Shown: positions 16,132-28,083 of the stretch, piece by piece
Position numbering within the stretch: position 1 is the stretch's first letter
Layout of the letters: each line of letters starts with the position of its first letter
Assembly: GCF_003967035.1 (NCBI RefSeq)
Contig: NZ_AP018560.1
Coordinates: 1,449,001-1,513,000, forward strand
Origin: Aerosticca soli
Lineage (GTDB): Bacteria > Pseudomonadota > Gammaproteobacteria > Xanthomonadales > Rhodanobacteraceae
Reading direction: 5' to 3'
Length of the DNA stretch: 64,000 nucleotides
Position numbers and translations under genes: made by a program
Notes under the pieces: model-generated
The model's input: the letters and a program-made list of their open reading frames with translations, nothing else
What the model was told of the DNA's origin: nothing
Database searches by the model: none

Positions 16132-17391
16132 TCAGATTCCGAAACGCGCCGGGGCGTAAGGTGTCGGATCCAGCGCCGGCGGCGTGCCGGTGAGCTGCGC
16201 GGCGATGAGTTCCCCGGTGGCCGCCGACATGCTGACGCCGAGCATGCCGTGTGCGGTGGCCAGGGAAAGATTGGCGTAGCGGGTGCTCGGCCCGATGATC
16301 GGTATCTCATCCACGCTCATCGGCCGCCAGCCCCACCATTCTTCCTCCACGCGCGGCCCCTCCGGTTCATGCAGGGCGCTCGCGGCGCCGCGGCGCAGGG
16401 CATCGAGCCGGGCGCGGTTCAAGCCCTCGGCGTAGCCTGAAAACTCCATCGTGCTGCCGAGCCGGTAGCCGCTGTCCCAGGTGGTCACGCAGACCGCGCT
16501 TTCGCGCAGCACCAGTGCATGCCGCGGCGCCAGGCGCGGACGGGCATAGGTGATCGAATAGCCCTTGCCCGGCTGCATCGGCAGGCGCAAGCCGAGCCCG
16601 CGCGCAACCCGCGGCGACCAGGCGCCGAGCGCGAGCACCACATGGTCGGCGACGAAGGTGCCGCGACGGGTATGCACGCGTCGCACCTGCCGGCCATCGG
16701 TCTCGAAACCTTCGACGCGTGCATCGCTTTCGATCACCCCGCCGAGCTCGCGCACGCGCCGGGCCAATCCCTCGACATAGCGGTCCGGTCGCAAGCGCGC
16801 GTCGCCCGGATGGAACAGCCCGCCGACCACGCCCGGCTTGAGCGCCGGTTCGCGTGCCTCCACCGCCATGCCGTCCAGCCGCTCGACGGTGATCCCGAGC
16901 CGGTCGAGCACATCGGCGTGATGGCGCAGATCCGCTTCGAAGGTCGCGCGATCGCGATAGACGTAGAGCTCGCCCGCCTCGACGAATTCGCACTCGATGC
17001 CCTCGGCGCGCACGAGTTCGGCGAGCAGCCGGCGCGAACGCCCGAGGATCGCCGCGCGGGCATGGACCGCATGCTCGAAGTCGCGACGATTGCAGTGACG
17101 GGCAAAGCCGAACAGCCAGCGCAGACGCTCGAGGTCGACGCGAGGGTTGATGTAGAGCGGCGCATCGCGATGCCAGAGCGCGTGCCAGGCGACACCCAAG
17201 CTGCCTGGCATGGTCAGGGGCGGCGCATGGCTCGGCGTGATCGTGCCGCAATTGCCGTGCGAGGCGCCGGCGCCGGGTGCGGCCTGATCGAGTACGCGCA
17301 CACCGAAACCGGCCCGCCGCAGATACAACGCACAGGCCAGTCCGATCACCCCGGCACCCAGAATCAGCACATCGCTGGAAGTCTCGTCCAT
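16132..17391 (-). CDS. FAD-dependent oxidase, D-amino-acid dehydrogenase (DadA)-like
   Basis: 419 residues. N-terminal FAD motif LGAGVIGLACALYLRRAGF, then ASHGNCGTITPSHA, and a C-terminal GWRPMSVDEIPIIGPS with ATAHGMLGVSMSAATGELIA, all typical of the DadA/DAO family. It probably deaminates D-amino acids or proline-like substrates at the membrane. No alanine racemase lies next to it, so the DadA name is tentative. Confidence 0.83.
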   Translation of the reverse strand: MDETSSDVLILGAGVIGLACALYLRRAGFGVRVLDQAAPGAGASHGNCGTITPSHAPPLTMPGSLGVAWHALWHRDAPLYINPRVDLERLRWLFGFARHCNRRDFEHAVHARAAILGRSRRLLAELVRAEGIECEFVEAGELYVYRDRATFEADLRHHADVLDRLGITVERLDGMAVEAREPALKPGVVGGLFHPGDARLRPDRYVEGLARRVRELGGVIESDARVEGFETDGRQVRRVHTRRGTFVADHVVLALGAWSPRVARGLGLRLPMQPGKGYSITYARPRLAPRHALVLRESAVCVTTWDSGYRLGSTMEFSGYAEGLNRARLDALRRGAASALHEPEGPRVEEEWWGWRPMSVDEIPIIGPSTRYANLSLATAHGMLGVSMSAATGELIAAQLTGTPPALDPTPYAPARFGI

Positions 17392-17560
17392 GCGGCCATT
17401 CTAGCGACCCATGCGCCGCGCCGAGCCATGACGGCGGCGAAGTCCGCATCACCCGCGATGACCTGTGGAATCTCCTGCAATGCAAGCGGAAAACGCTTGA
17501 TTCTCATGCAACTTTGGCGCGACATTATGCGCAGCGACCGTCCCAGAGGCCCGTCTTCCC

Positions 17561-18091
17561 ATGTCGCGTCGCATGGTTACATCAGTCACGCGCAGCCTGC
17601 TCATGGTCGGGCTGGCCTTGCTCGCGGCCTGCGCCGGTCATCCGGTACACGAAAACGGAAGTCGCCCTGCCCTGGCGATGCTTCCGCCGCGCGCCCCATC
17701 GGCGGCGAATGCGCAGCGTGCGAACGACATCCTGTTCCGCGCCATGGGCCTGGTCGGCACGCCCTACCGCTGGGGCGGCAATACGCCGGAAGGCGGCTTC
17801 GACTGCAGCGGACTGGTGGACTACGTCTATCGCCAGTCGGTCGACATCAGGCTGCCGCACAACGCGCGCGAGATGGCTGCAAGCGGCCGCACGATCGCGC
17901 GCATGGCCGAATTGGCGAGCGGCGATCTGGTGTTCTTCACCGGTCGCAGCGGCATCGAGCACGTCGGGGTCTATGTGGGCCAGGGTCGCTTCGTGCACGC
18001 CCCCAACAGCGGCGGCACGGTTCGTCTGGACGACTTGTCCGGCAGCTACTGGCGCGAGCATTTCGCCTACGGCAAGCGGCTGCTGGACTGA
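17561..18091 (+). CDS. NlpC/P60-family lipoprotein peptidase
   Basis: 176 residues. Lipobox LALLAAC in the signal peptide. The NlpC/P60 domain begins near residue 60: catalytic Cys in GFDCSGLV, His in GIEHVGVYVG, second polar residue region FVHAPNSGG. These enzymes cut D-Glu-mDAP or related bonds in peptidoglycan at the outer membrane. Single-gene unit. Confidence 0.92.
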   Translation: MSRRMVTSVTRSLLMVGLALLAACAGHPVHENGSRPALAMLPPRAPSAANAQRANDILFRAMGLVGTPYRWGGNTPEGGFDCSGLVDYVYRQSVDIRLPHNAREMAASGRTIARMAELASGDLVFFTGRSGIEHVGVYVGQGRFVHAPNSGGTVRLDDLSGSYWREHFAYGKRLLD

Positions 18092-18218
18092 ACCCCAAAA
18101 CACGCCCGGCGCTGTGTTTCGCGCCATCGAAGCGGCAGGAGTACGCGCTTCGATGGGTCACCCGGCGTCCTGCCCCTGACCGTGGAAGCTCAGGGACCAT
18201 CGGCGGCTTTCGGAACGC

Positions 18219-18704
18219 TCAGTGCGCCGCGACGCCCGGCGGGTGGGCGTGACCGTGCTGGAGCTCTTCCTCGCTGGCCTCGCGTACGGTCTCGATGGCC
18301 ACGTCGAAACGCAACGTCTTGCCGGCCAGCGGGTGATTGAGGTCGACATCCACCGTGGTCATGCCCACCTTCTCGACCACCACGGCGCGCGTGCCACCCT
18401 CCTTGAGCGCGAGCACGGTGGTCATGCCGGGCTTGAGCCTGGCCGGCTGCTGGAAGTACTTCTTGGGCACGCGCTGGCTCAAGCCCTCGCGGCGCTCGCC
18501 GTAGGCGTCGGCCGGCGGAATCTCCACCTCGAAAGTCTCCCCGGCTTCGCGACCTTCGAGCGCCCGCTCGAGACCCGTAATCAGCTGCCCATGCCCGAGC
18601 AGCACCCACAGCGGCTCGCCGCGATCCCGGGAGCTTTCAACCTGGGCCCCATCCACGCTCAGCGTGTAATGGAACGCGATGACCTTGTCCTTGCCCGCCT
18701 GCAT
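18219..18704 (-). CDS. slyD: FKBP-type peptidyl-prolyl isomerase, SlyD-like
   Basis: 161 residues from MQAGKDKVIAFHYTLSVDG. FKBP core with GHGQLITGLERALEG, an inserted-flap chaperone domain (GERREGLSQRVPKKYF) and DLNHPLAGKTLRF. The His-containing tail (HGHAHPP) is short compared with E. coli SlyD, so nickel storage would be limited. The long frame extension upstream is rejected. Confidence 0.92.
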   Translation of the reverse strand: MQAGKDKVIAFHYTLSVDGAQVESSRDRGEPLWVLLGHGQLITGLERALEGREAGETFEVEIPPADAYGERREGLSQRVPKKYFQQPARLKPGMTTVLALKEGGTRAVVVEKVGMTTVDVDLNHPLAGKTLRFDVAIETVREASEEELQHGHAHPPGVAAH

Positions 18705-18744
18705 GTTGCGTGCCCTGTCGAGTGTGAAAGGCGCGCATTCTAGC

Positions 18745-19992
18745 CTAGGTCGCAGAGTCACCCGAAGCCGCGGCACGGCCGAAACCGATGCCACGCGCCT
18801 CCGGCCCGAACCGGGTGAGCAGTGCGAGCAGCACGGCCACCACGGCGATCCACAGCGACAGTGCGAAGGCGTAATCGCCGCCGTGGCGCGCGGCCAGCCA
18901 GCTCTGCGCGGTGGCGGTGATCGCGGCCAGCAGGTTGCCCATCTGATAGGCAAAGCCCGGCAGGGTGCCGCGTACCGCATCGGGCGAGAGTTCGTTGAGA
19001 TGGCTGGGCACCACGCCCCAGGCGCCCTGCACCATCACCTGGATCAGGAAGGCGCCGAGTCCGAGCATCGCCAGCGAGCCGCCATGCGTCCACAGCGGAA
19101 TCACCGGCAGCGCCAACAGCGCGGCGATCATGATGGCCCGGCGCCGGCCGATGCGCTGCGACCACGCGCCGAAGGCGAGACCGCCGACGATGGCGCCGAG
19201 ATTGAGCAGCAGGGTGAGGAGCGTGACCTCGCCGGTGCCCAGATGAAGCTGGGACTTCAGGAAGGTGGGATACATGTCCTGCGAGCCGTGGCTGAACATG
19301 TTGAACGCCATCATCAGCGCCATGAGATAGACGAAGCGCCCCCAATGGCCACGCATGGCGACGCGTGCACTGACCTGGGTGCCGTTTTTGCGTGCCTCCT
19401 GCCACACCGGCGACTCGGGTACCTTGTGGCGGATGTAAAGCACCAGCAAAGCAGGCAGCGCGCCGACCACGAACATGCCGCGCCAGCCGAAATGGTCGAA
19501 GACCAGCCAATAGGCGATCGCACCCAGGAAATACCCGCACGGATAGCCGCTCTGCAGCAGCCCGGACACCAGGCCGCGTGCGGAGGGCGGAATCGCCTCC
19601 ATGGCGAGCGAGGCGCCGATGCCCCATTCCCCGCCCATGGCGATGCCAAACAGGAATCGCAGCACCAGCAAGGCACTCAGCGAAGGCGCGAATGCACAGG
19701 CAAGTTCCAGCACCGAATAGAGCACCACGTCCACCATCAGCACCGGCCGCCGCCCGTAGCGATCGGCCAGCCGTCCGAACACCAGCGCGCCCAGCGGACG
19801 CGCAGCCAGGGTGAGGAACAGCGCCGTGGTCACCCGGGTCGGACTGGTGTGGAAGTCGCGGGCGATCTCGCCGATCACGAACACCAGCAGGAAGTAGTCG
19901 AAGGCATCCAGCGTCCAGCCGAGGAAGCTGGCGAGCACGGTATGCCGCTGGTCGGTGTTGAGTTCCCGTATCGCGGCCGGCATCAGGCGCAT
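18745..19992 (-). CDS. MFS transporter, carboxylate (SHS/JEN-like) type
   Basis: 415 residues, 12 predicted membrane helices. MFS loop motif GRLADRYGRRPV and MGGEWGIGASLAME match the sialate/lactate:proton symporter group (DAFDYFLLVFVIGEIA near the N-terminus). Likely imports a monocarboxylate. Sits alone, 40 bp downstream of slyD on the same strand. Confidence 0.85.
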   Translation of the reverse strand: MRLMPAAIRELNTDQRHTVLASFLGWTLDAFDYFLLVFVIGEIARDFHTSPTRVTTALFLTLAARPLGALVFGRLADRYGRRPVLMVDVVLYSVLELACAFAPSLSALLVLRFLFGIAMGGEWGIGASLAMEAIPPSARGLVSGLLQSGYPCGYFLGAIAYWLVFDHFGWRGMFVVGALPALLVLYIRHKVPESPVWQEARKNGTQVSARVAMRGHWGRFVYLMALMMAFNMFSHGSQDMYPTFLKSQLHLGTGEVTLLTLLLNLGAIVGGLAFGAWSQRIGRRRAIMIAALLALPVIPLWTHGGSLAMLGLGAFLIQVMVQGAWGVVPSHLNELSPDAVRGTLPGFAYQMGNLLAAITATAQSWLAARHGGDYAFALSLWIAVVAVLLALLTRFGPEARGIGFGRAAASGDSAT

Positions 19993-20417
19993 GGCGACAC
20001 ATACCTTTTAGTGGCTGCAGGCGAAGCTAGCATAGGCATCCGGTGCATGATGCGGCACTGCAAGACGATCACGCCGGATCCACGTCGCGCCGGCCAGCCT
20101 GACGAGGCCGCTTTCGCAGGATCACCGCCATGCACGCATCAGGCTTCGCCGCGCTTGCCGTCCCTGCCCTTAGCGCCACCCCGCTCATGACTTCCCAGAC
20201 CGGCCGTCCGCAGCCTGCCCAGTCCCGGCACGCGCCCGTGCCTGATTTCGCCGGCCTGGACCAGGCGCACCGCCGCCATCTCAAACGCAGCGACCTTCCG
20301 CGCGGCGTGGAGGGCTTGACAGCTGCGCGAGCCTTTCGCCGGGGCGATTGCGACGGCAACGACCGGCCGACGCGCGACGCATACGCCAGCCACGTCGGCA
20401 TCCACGCGACCTGATCC
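19993..20417. other. 425-bp stretch without a supported gene
   Basis: A plus-strand ORF at 20130-20414 (94 codons) could be a small gene ahead of the methyltransferase, since it ends 3 bp before that start. Its sequence is Arg/Pro/His-rich without recognisable structure, and no good ribosome-binding site precedes it. The stretch must contain the promoters of the divergent MFS and methyltransferase genes. No clear terminator or repeat was seen. Confidence 0.4.
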
Positions 20418-21173
20418 ATGACGGCCATCGAGGAGACGCCCGCCCCTGTCCGTCAAGCCCCGAAAGGCGGCGAGACCGCGATCGGTCTCAGCCGGGGATC
20501 GCGCCGCACGATCATCCGGCGCTTTGCGGCAGGTGCCCAGCGCCTGTACGTGCGCAGCAAGCTGGCCGGTGACCCCTTGTACGCGGCGGTGGCGAGCCGG
20601 CTTGCCACCGCCGCGCCGCTGCCGCTGCTGGACGTCGGCTGCGGGCTCGGCCTGCTGGGCCAGTACCTGCACGCGGCCGGCGTGCTGCATGGCTATCTCG
20701 GTATCGACCACGACGAGCGCAAGATCGCGGCGGCGCGCCATGCGGCCGCGGCCCTGGGTGGGGCCTTGCGTTTCCAGCATGGCGACGTCGACAGCCTGGG
20801 CGAATTCGCCGGACACGTGGCCCTGCTCGATGTCCTGCACTACCTGCCCGCCTGGCGTCAGCCCTTGTTGCTGGAGCGACTCGCGCAGCGGGTGGCGCCC
20901 GACGGCCTGCTGCTTTTGCGCAATGTGCTGCGCCAGCGCCATTGGCGCTATCACGCCACCGTGCTCGAGGAGCAATGCCTTTATTACTCCGGCTGGATGC
21001 GCGTACGTCCCACCCACTACCCCGCCGCCGAGGAAATCGCGGCGCCGCTGCGCGCGGCCGGGCTCCATGTCCATATGGAGCCCTTATGGGGGCGCACGCC
21101 GTTCAACAGCTACCTGGTGGTGGCGCGGCGGCCGGCGGATGCGGCGCAGGGAGATGAAGCTCAGCGCTCTTGA
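20418..21173 (+). CDS. class I SAM-dependent methyltransferase
   Basis: 251 residues. SAM-binding motif I DVGCGLGLLGQYL, motif II region GIDHDERKI and HGDVDSLGEF, then LLDVLHYLP. The C-terminal part (GRTPFNSYLVVARR) resembles methyltransferases of aryl-polyene-type clusters, but no such cluster is present here. Substrate unknown. Its end overlaps the convergent SDR gene by 13 bp. Confidence 0.82.
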   Translation: MTAIEETPAPVRQAPKGGETAIGLSRGSRRTIIRRFAAGAQRLYVRSKLAGDPLYAAVASRLATAAPLPLLDVGCGLGLLGQYLHAAGVLHGYLGIDHDERKIAAARHAAAALGGALRFQHGDVDSLGEFAGHVALLDVLHYLPAWRQPLLLERLAQRVAPDGLLLLRNVLRQRHWRYHATVLEEQCLYYSGWMRVRPTHYPAAEEIAAPLRAAGLHVHMEPLWGRTPFNSYLVVARRPADAAQGDEAQRS

Positions 21174-21913
21174 TCGGTGGGCCGCATCAGCACTTCGTTG
21201 ATGTTGACGTGTGCCGGACGACTCACGCAGAAGGCGATCACCTCGGCCACGTCCTGGCTTTGCAGCTGGCGCATTCCGGTCGTCCAGCCTTCCACCATCT
21301 CGCGGGTGGGCGCATGGGCGATGTGCTCGCGAAGCTCGGTGGCTACCATGCCCGGCTCGATGACCGTGACGCGGATGTTGTCCTTGTAGACCTCGCGACG
21401 CAGCGCCTCGGAGAAGGCGACCACGCCGAACTTCGTCGCCGAATAGCCGCCGCCGTTGGGATTGGCGAAACGCCCGGCCACCGAGGACACATTGACGATG
21501 TGGCCATCGCGGCGTGCCCGCATGCCCGCCAGCGCGGCCTGCGTCGAGGCGATGAGGCCGAGCACGTTGAGCTCCAGCATGCGCCGCCAGCGGCCCAGGT
21601 CGGCCTCGGCCACCGGTTCCAGATACATCACGCCGGCATTGTTGACGAGGATGTCCAGCCGTCCGTAATGCGCCTCGGTGTCCTTCACGACGCGCTGGGC
21701 CTGATGCTCGTCGGAGAGATCGGCCACCAACACCAGCGGCTCGGCACCCAGGCTTTCGAGCTGGCGGGAAAGGGCCTCCAGGCGCTCGCGGCGGCGCGCG
21801 ACGATGGCCACCTTGGCACCCTGACGGGCCAATTCCAGCGCGGTGGCCTCGCCGATGCCGGACGAGGCGCCGGTGACCAGGGCGATGCGGTCTTTCAGGC
21901 GTTGCTGCGACAT
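21161..21913 (-). CDS. short-chain dehydrogenase/reductase
   Basis: 250 residues from MSQQRLKDRIALVTGA (GAGGAAA upstream). Complete classical SDR: TGASSGIGEA cofactor motif, NNAGV, and catalytic Ser with YSATK. YdfG/serine-dehydrogenase-like clan; substrate not determinable. Contrast the atypical SDR at 12728, which lacks the catalytic Tyr and Lys. Confidence 0.9.
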   Translation of the reverse strand: MSQQRLKDRIALVTGASSGIGEATALELARQGAKVAIVARRRERLEALSRQLESLGAEPLVLVADLSDEHQAQRVVKDTEAHYGRLDILVNNAGVMYLEPVAEADLGRWRRMLELNVLGLIASTQAALAGMRARRDGHIVNVSSVAGRFANPNGGGYSATKFGVVAFSEALRREVYKDNIRVTVIEPGMVATELREHIAHAPTREMVEGWTTGMRQLQSQDVAEVIAFCVSRPAHVNINEVLMRPTDQER

Positions 21914-21963
21914 GGGTTTTTCCTCATGAAATGTCATGACCCGACGGGGCCGTTCGATGAGAC

Positions 21964-21972
21964 TGCTACAAT
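21964..21972 (+). promoter_or_regulatory. extended -10 promoter of deaD
   Basis: TGCTACAAT is an extended -10 (TGn-TACAAT) with no good -35, typical of extended -10 promoters. It predicts a start near 21979 and a leader of about 50 nt. Confidence 0.55.
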
Positions 21973-21987
21973 GTTCGATTATCTCTC

Positions 21988-22015
21988 CATGCCCCGTGAC
22001 GGGCATGGCTTTTTT
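21988..22015 (+). promoter_or_regulatory. terminator-like hairpin in the deaD leader
   Basis: 7-bp stem CATGCCC/GGGCATG with a 6-nt loop, then GC and six T, ending 13 nt before the deaD ATG and next to its GAGG. It has the form of an intrinsic terminator but lies within the short leader. It may be an attenuator or a fold that melts or is unwound, fitting autoregulation of an RNA helicase. No intervening reading frame was found. Confidence 0.55.
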
Positions 22016-22028
22016 CGAGGCTTCCCCC

Positions 22029-23840
<1,812 letters not shown>

Positions 23841-23876
23841 AGCGTCCTGGCGCCGCGCGTGAAGCGGCGGCGCCGG

Positions 23877-25715
23877 TCAGTCCGCCCGGGTCTGCAGGGC
23901 AGCCACCTTGGCCAGCACCTCCTCGGCCAGCTGCTCCGCGCGGCGGCCCTCGGCATGCAGGTGCAATTCCGGCTGCAAGGGTGGCTCGTAGGGTGAATCG
24001 ATGCCGGTGAAGTTGCGGATCTCGCCTGCGCGGGCCTTGCGGTAGAGACCCTTGGGATCGCGCCGCTCGCACTCGGCCAGCGGCGTATCGACGAAGATCT
24101 CGACGAACTCGCCCTCGGCGAAACGGCTGCGGGCGAATTCGCGCTCGCTGCGAAACGGCGAGATCACGCACACCAGCACGATCAGCCCGGCATCGACCAT
24201 CAGAGCGGCCACCTCGGCGACGCGGCGCACGTTCTCCACCCGCGCCTCGGCAGTGAAGCCGAGATCGACGTTGAGCCCGTGGCGCAGGTTGTCCCCGTCC
24301 AGGAGATACGTGTGGAAGCCCTGCGCGGCGAGCCGGCGTTCGACCAGATTGGCGATGGTCGACTTGCCCGCGCCGGACAGGCCGGTGAACCACAGGCACA
24401 GCGGCTGCTGGCCCTTGGCCAGCGCGCGCATGGCCTTGTCCACGTCGGTGTGCTGCCAGTGGATGTTGCTGGCGCGGCGCAGCGCGAAATCGATCATGCC
24501 GGCGGCGACGGTGGCGTTGCTCTGGCGGTCGATCAGCACGAATCCGCCGAGCGTGCGATTGTCCGCATAGCGCTCGAACGGCACCGGCTGATCGATGTCG
24601 ACGTTGCAGTAGCCGACTTCGTTGAGTTCCAGGCGCCGCGCGGCGAGCTCGGCCTGGGTGTTGACGTCGACCTTGTGCTTGATCGCGGTGACGCGTGCGT
24701 TGACCGTACGCGTGCCGAGACGCAGCAGATAACTGCGGTTGGGCAGCAGTGGCGCCTCGTCCATCCAGATCAGATGGCAGCCGAACTGGTCGGCGACCGG
24801 CGCCGGTTCGGCGGCACTGGCGATGACGTCGCCGCGGCTGGCGTCGACCTCGCGGTCCAGACACAGTGTGACCGCCTGGCCATGCGCAGCGGCGGCGAGA
24901 TCGCCGTCGGCGGTGACGATGCGCGCCACCCGTGCGCGCTGCATGGCCGGCTGCACCACGACCTCGTCGCCGACGGCGACGCGTCCACCGCTCACCGTGC
25001 CGGCGTAACCGCGGAAATCGGCATCCGCACGATTGACCCACTGCACCGGCAGCCGGAACGCGCGCGGCGGCGCGGGCTCGGCCTCGGCGCTTTCCAGGAG
25101 TTCCAGCAGCGTGGGCCCCGTATACCAGGGCATCCGTGCCGAGTGCGCACCGACGTTGTCGCCGTCCGGCGCCACCACCGGTAGCGCGTGTATGGTTTCG
25201 ATGCCGAGCCGCGCGGCGAGCGCCCGGTACGGCTCGACGATGGACGCATAGACGTCCGCGTCGAAACCGACCAGATCCATCTTGTTCACCGCCAGGATCA
25301 CCTGGCGGATGCCCATCAACGCGCAGATGTAACTGTGCCGGCGGGTCTGCGCCAGCAGCCCCTTGCGCGCATCGACCAGCACCACCGCAAGCTCCGCCTG
25401 CGAGGCGCCGGTGGCCATGTTGCGGGTGTACTGCTCATGGCCGGGGCAGTCGGCGACGATGAAATGCCGGCGCATGGTGTGGAAGTAGCGCCAGGCGACG
25501 TCGATGGTGATGCCCTGCTCGCGCTCGGCCTCCAGGCCGTCGGTGAGCAGGGCGAAATCCAGCGACTCCTCGCCATGCAGACGACGGCTGTCGCGGCGCA
25601 GCGCGTCGAGTTGGTCCTCCAGCACCGCGCCGGCGTCGTACAGCAGCCTTCCAAGCAAGGTGCTCTTGCCGTCGTCGACGCTGCCGCAGGTGATGAAGCG
25701 AAGCCGTGCGGCCAT
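23877..25715 (-). CDS. cysNC: bifunctional sulfate adenylyltransferase large subunit / APS kinase (CysN-CysC fusion)
   Basis: 612 residues. N-terminal GTPase ([30 protein letters not shown]) with beta-barrel domains is CysN; the C-terminal ~180 residues from about 435 form an APS kinase with P-loop [13 protein letters not shown]. The GTPase drives ATP-sulfurylase; the kinase makes PAPS. The start overlaps the cysD stop as TGATG. An earlier start within cysD is rejected. Confidence 0.96.
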   Translation of the reverse strand: MAARLRFITCGSVDDGKSTLLGRLLYDAGAVLEDQLDALRRDSRRLHGEESLDFALLTDGLEAEREQGITIDVAWRYFHTMRRHFIVADCPGHEQYTRNMATGASQAELAVVLVDARKGLLAQTRRHSYICALMGIRQVILAVNKMDLVGFDADVYASIVEPYRALAARLGIETIHALPVVAPDGDNVGAHSARMPWYTGPTLLELLESAEAEPAPPRAFRLPVQWVNRADADFRGYAGTVSGGRVAVGDEVVVQPAMQRARVARIVTADGDLAAAAHGQAVTLCLDREVDASRGDVIASAAEPAPVADQFGCHLIWMDEAPLLPNRSYLLRLGTRTVNARVTAIKHKVDVNTQAELAARRLELNEVGYCNVDIDQPVPFERYADNRTLGGFVLIDRQSNATVAAGMIDFALRRASNIHWQHTDVDKAMRALAKGQQPLCLWFTGLSGAGKSTIANLVERRLAAQGFHTYLLDGDNLRHGLNVDLGFTAEARVENVRRVAEVAALMVDAGLIVLVCVISPFRSEREFARSRFAEGEFVEIFVDTPLAECERRDPKGLYRKARAGEIRNFTGIDSPYEPPLQPELHLHAEGRRAEQLAEEVLAKVAALQTRAD

Positions 25716-26611
25716 CAGAAGTACCCTTCCTGTTTCTTGCGTTCCATCGAGTTGGTCGCGTTGTGGTCGATCAGCCGGCCCTGACGCTCGGAACTGCGCG
25801 AACGCTCCATCTCGTCGATGATCTTGTCCAGCGTGTCGGCCTGCGATTCGATCGCGCCGGTGAGCGGCCAGCAGCCGAGCGTGCGAAAGCGCACCCTGCG
25901 CCGCTCGACACGCTCGCCGGGTCGCGGCACGAAGCGCGCGTCCTCGGCCAGGATCCAGGTGCCGTCGCGCGCCACCACCGGGCGTTCGGCGGCGAAGTAC
26001 AGCGGCACCACCTCGATGCCCTCGCGCCGGATGTAGCGCCACACGTCGAGTTCGGTCCAGTTGGAAAGCGGAAACACGCGCACGCTCTCGCCGGGCGAGA
26101 GGCGCGTGTTGTAGGCCTGCCACAACTCGGGCCGCTGGCGCTTGGGATCCCAGCGATGCTGCGCGTTGCGGAACGAGAACACGCGCTCCTTGGCGCGGGA
26201 TTTTTCCTCGTCGCGGCGCGCGCCGCCGATCGCCGCATCGAAGCCGTACTTGTCCAGCGCCTGCTTGAGCGCCTGCGTCTTCATGATGTCGGTGTGCACC
26301 GCCGCGCCGTGCACCAGCGGCGAGATGCCCTGGCGCACGCCTTCCTCGTTGACGTGCACCAGCACTTCCACGTCGCCGCGGGCGGCGACGCGCTCGCGCA
26401 AGGCGATCATCTCGCGGAACTTCCATAGGGTATCCACGTGCAGCAGCGGCAGCGGCGGGCGCGCGGGGAAACTCGCCTTGCGCAGCAGGTGCAGCAGCAC
26501 TTGCGAATCCTTGCCGAGGGAATAGAGCATCACCGGCTTTTGGAAGCTGGCGAACACTTCGCGCAGGATGTAGATGCTCTCGGCTTCGAGCAGGTCCAGG
26601 TGCTGGGTCAT
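25715..26611 (-). CDS. cysD: sulfate adenylyltransferase small subunit
   Basis: 298 residues from [17 protein letters not shown]-loop-type adenylyltransferase with [29 protein letters not shown] and [12 protein letters not shown]. Forms ATP sulfurylase with CysN, first step of sulfate assimilation. No other cys genes are next to the pair. The leader between 26612 and 26702 holds no gene. Confidence 0.97.
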   Translation of the reverse strand: MTQHLDLLEAESIYILREVFASFQKPVMLYSLGKDSQVLLHLLRKASFPARPPLPLLHVDTLWKFREMIALRERVAARGDVEVLVHVNEEGVRQGISPLVHGAAVHTDIMKTQALKQALDKYGFDAAIGGARRDEEKSRAKERVFSFRNAQHRWDPKRQRPELWQAYNTRLSPGESVRVFPLSNWTELDVWRYIRREGIEVVPLYFAAERPVVARDGTWILAEDARFVPRPGERVERRRVRFRTLGCWPLTGAIESQADTLDKIIDEMERSRSSERQGRLIDHNATNSMERKKQEGYF

Positions 26612-26702
26612 GGATTTCTTCAAGGTATGGCGCTCGGCGTCGCCAAGCGTGGCGATCCCCGCCCTTGGGCGATGAATCGCCCGGTCTTTCAGGGTGTGCG
26701 CG

Positions 26703-27056
26703 CTACATCGTATGGGTCGGCCGCTCGGCCGGGAAAGCACCGGCCAGCAGATTCTCGATCCGCTGGCGCGCGGCCTCGCCGTCGGGAGAGTCGGCGAAAT
26801 GCACGCCGATGCCGGCCACCCGGTTGCCTTGCGCGCCGACCGGCGTCACCCACGCCACTTTGCCCGCCACCGACAGCCGTTCGGCCTCGTTGAGCAGCGT
26901 GACCAAGAGGACCACCTCATCGCCAAGGCTGTAACGCTGGGTCGTCGGCGCGAACAGCCCGCCGTTCTTCAAGAAAGGCATGTAGGCATTGTAGAGCGCG
27001 GCGGCATCGTTGAGCTTGAGCGACAAAATGCCCTGGCGGGCGGCGACGATGGACAT
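26703..27056 (-). CDS. PilZ-domain protein, type IV pilus (PilZ)-like
   Basis: 117 residues ([55 protein letters not shown]). This is the pattern of true PilZ proteins needed for type IV pilus assembly, which generally lack the c-di-GMP-binding RxxxR motif; none is seen here. No pil genes lie nearby, as in many Xanthomonadales. Confidence 0.8.
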   Translation of the reverse strand: MSIVAARQGILSLKLNDAAALYNAYMPFLKNGGLFAPTTQRYSLGDEVVLLVTLLNEAERLSVAGKVAWVTPVGAQGNRVAGIGVHFADSPDGEAARQRIENLLAGAFPAERPTHTM

Positions 27057-27132
27057 GGAGGCTCCGGGCGATCAGGCGGGCTTTGGCATCGTAACGACGA
27101 AGTCCAGCAGCATGCAAAGCGACCGCGAGCGG

Positions 27133-28050
27133 TCAGAGCTCGGCCCAGCCCCAGAGGTCGAAGATCCACGGCGAAGGCAGGTTGGTGTGCAGCTTGACGA
27201 AGCGCGGCGCAGGGTCGTCGAGCTCGACTCGGGGGGGCGATCCCGCACGAAGCCGCGGCAGCGTCGACCATGGCACCGTGCGCAGGCCGGCGGGCGTGGC
27301 GATGGTCAGCCGCAGCCATGGCCCCAGCACCGGCGAGGGTCGCCAGGGCAGCACACCCGGCGCTGTCACCGGCGTGGTCGGCACGTAGCATTCGGTGCGC
27401 TCGATCAGTCGGCGCAGACGGCCGCCACTCAAGGCGAGCTGGGTGCGGTGACAAGCCAGCGCCCGCTCCTTTTGCGCCATGAAGGCCGCCGATGCCGGCA
27501 CCTCGATGCGGGCGCCGGGCACGTCGCGCACGTGGACGGGATAGCCGAGCAGGGCCGGCGGTTCCTGCGTCCAGGCGGCCAGCGCCAGGCGCATCAGCAC
27601 GTGGGCTGCGCCGTGGTCGGGATGACGGTCGGCAAGCGCCGGCAGCACGACGAGATCCGGGCGGAAATCCTTAAGCTCCCGCACCAAGGGCGTTCGCCAG
27701 AGCGCCGGCGCCAGGGCCAGCCGCGCCGTCAGGCCCATGTCCGGCCAGCCCAATGCCCGCCGTTCGCCCACCGGCACGCCGAGCAGGTCGAGCGCCGCAT
27801 GCCATTCGTCTCGCCGACGACGCCCCCAGCGGGCGCGGTCGGCGGGGCCGATGCGCAGGCGCCGCTCCAGCCAGCGCTGCGGCCAGGGATTGGCGTCGCC
27901 GTCGGTCAGCAGCAGCACGCGCACGGTCCCGCCGGCGGCTTGGACGCGCTGGATCAGACCGGCGGCGGCGAGTGTCTCGTCATCCGGATGCGGAGCGACG
28001 ATCAGCACGCGCCGGTGGTCCTCCGGCCGAAACGTCGATGGGTCGATCAT
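27133..28050 (-). CDS. PIG-L/LmbE-family deacetylase
   Basis: 305 residues. Metal-binding motif APHPDDETLAAAG at residues 19-31 and DRHPDHGAAH further in. Family members de-N-acetylate sugars or glycolipids with zinc. The C-terminal ~90 residues (RLRRLIERTECYV...) extend beyond the catalytic domain. Starts 34 bp after sufS on the same strand, so it may be co-transcribed with suf. Substrate unknown. Confidence 0.88.
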   Translation of the reverse strand: MIDPSTFRPEDHRRVLIVAPHPDDETLAAAGLIQRVQAAGGTVRVLLLTDGDANPWPQRWLERRLRIGPADRARWGRRRRDEWHAALDLLGVPVGERRALGWPDMGLTARLALAPALWRTPLVRELKDFRPDLVVLPALADRHPDHGAAHVLMRLALAAWTQEPPALLGYPVHVRDVPGARIEVPASAAFMAQKERALACHRTQLALSGGRLRRLIERTECYVPTTPVTAPGVLPWRPSPVLGPWLRLTIATPAGLRTVPWSTLPRLRAGSPPRVELDDPAPRFVKLHTNLPSPWIFDLWGWAEL

Positions 28051-28083
28051 GGCCGGCGTCGTCGAAAAACGGGCAAAGGCGCC

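Noticed and set aside
20139..21074. 311-codon minus-strand ORF opposite the methyltransferase
   Set aside because: Antisense shadow; SAM-binding motifs lie on the plus strand.
23841..23876. GGCGCC-rich hairpin between deaD and cysNC as terminator
   Set aside because: The stem is imperfect with no T-run; too weak to list, though the gene arrangement is convergent.
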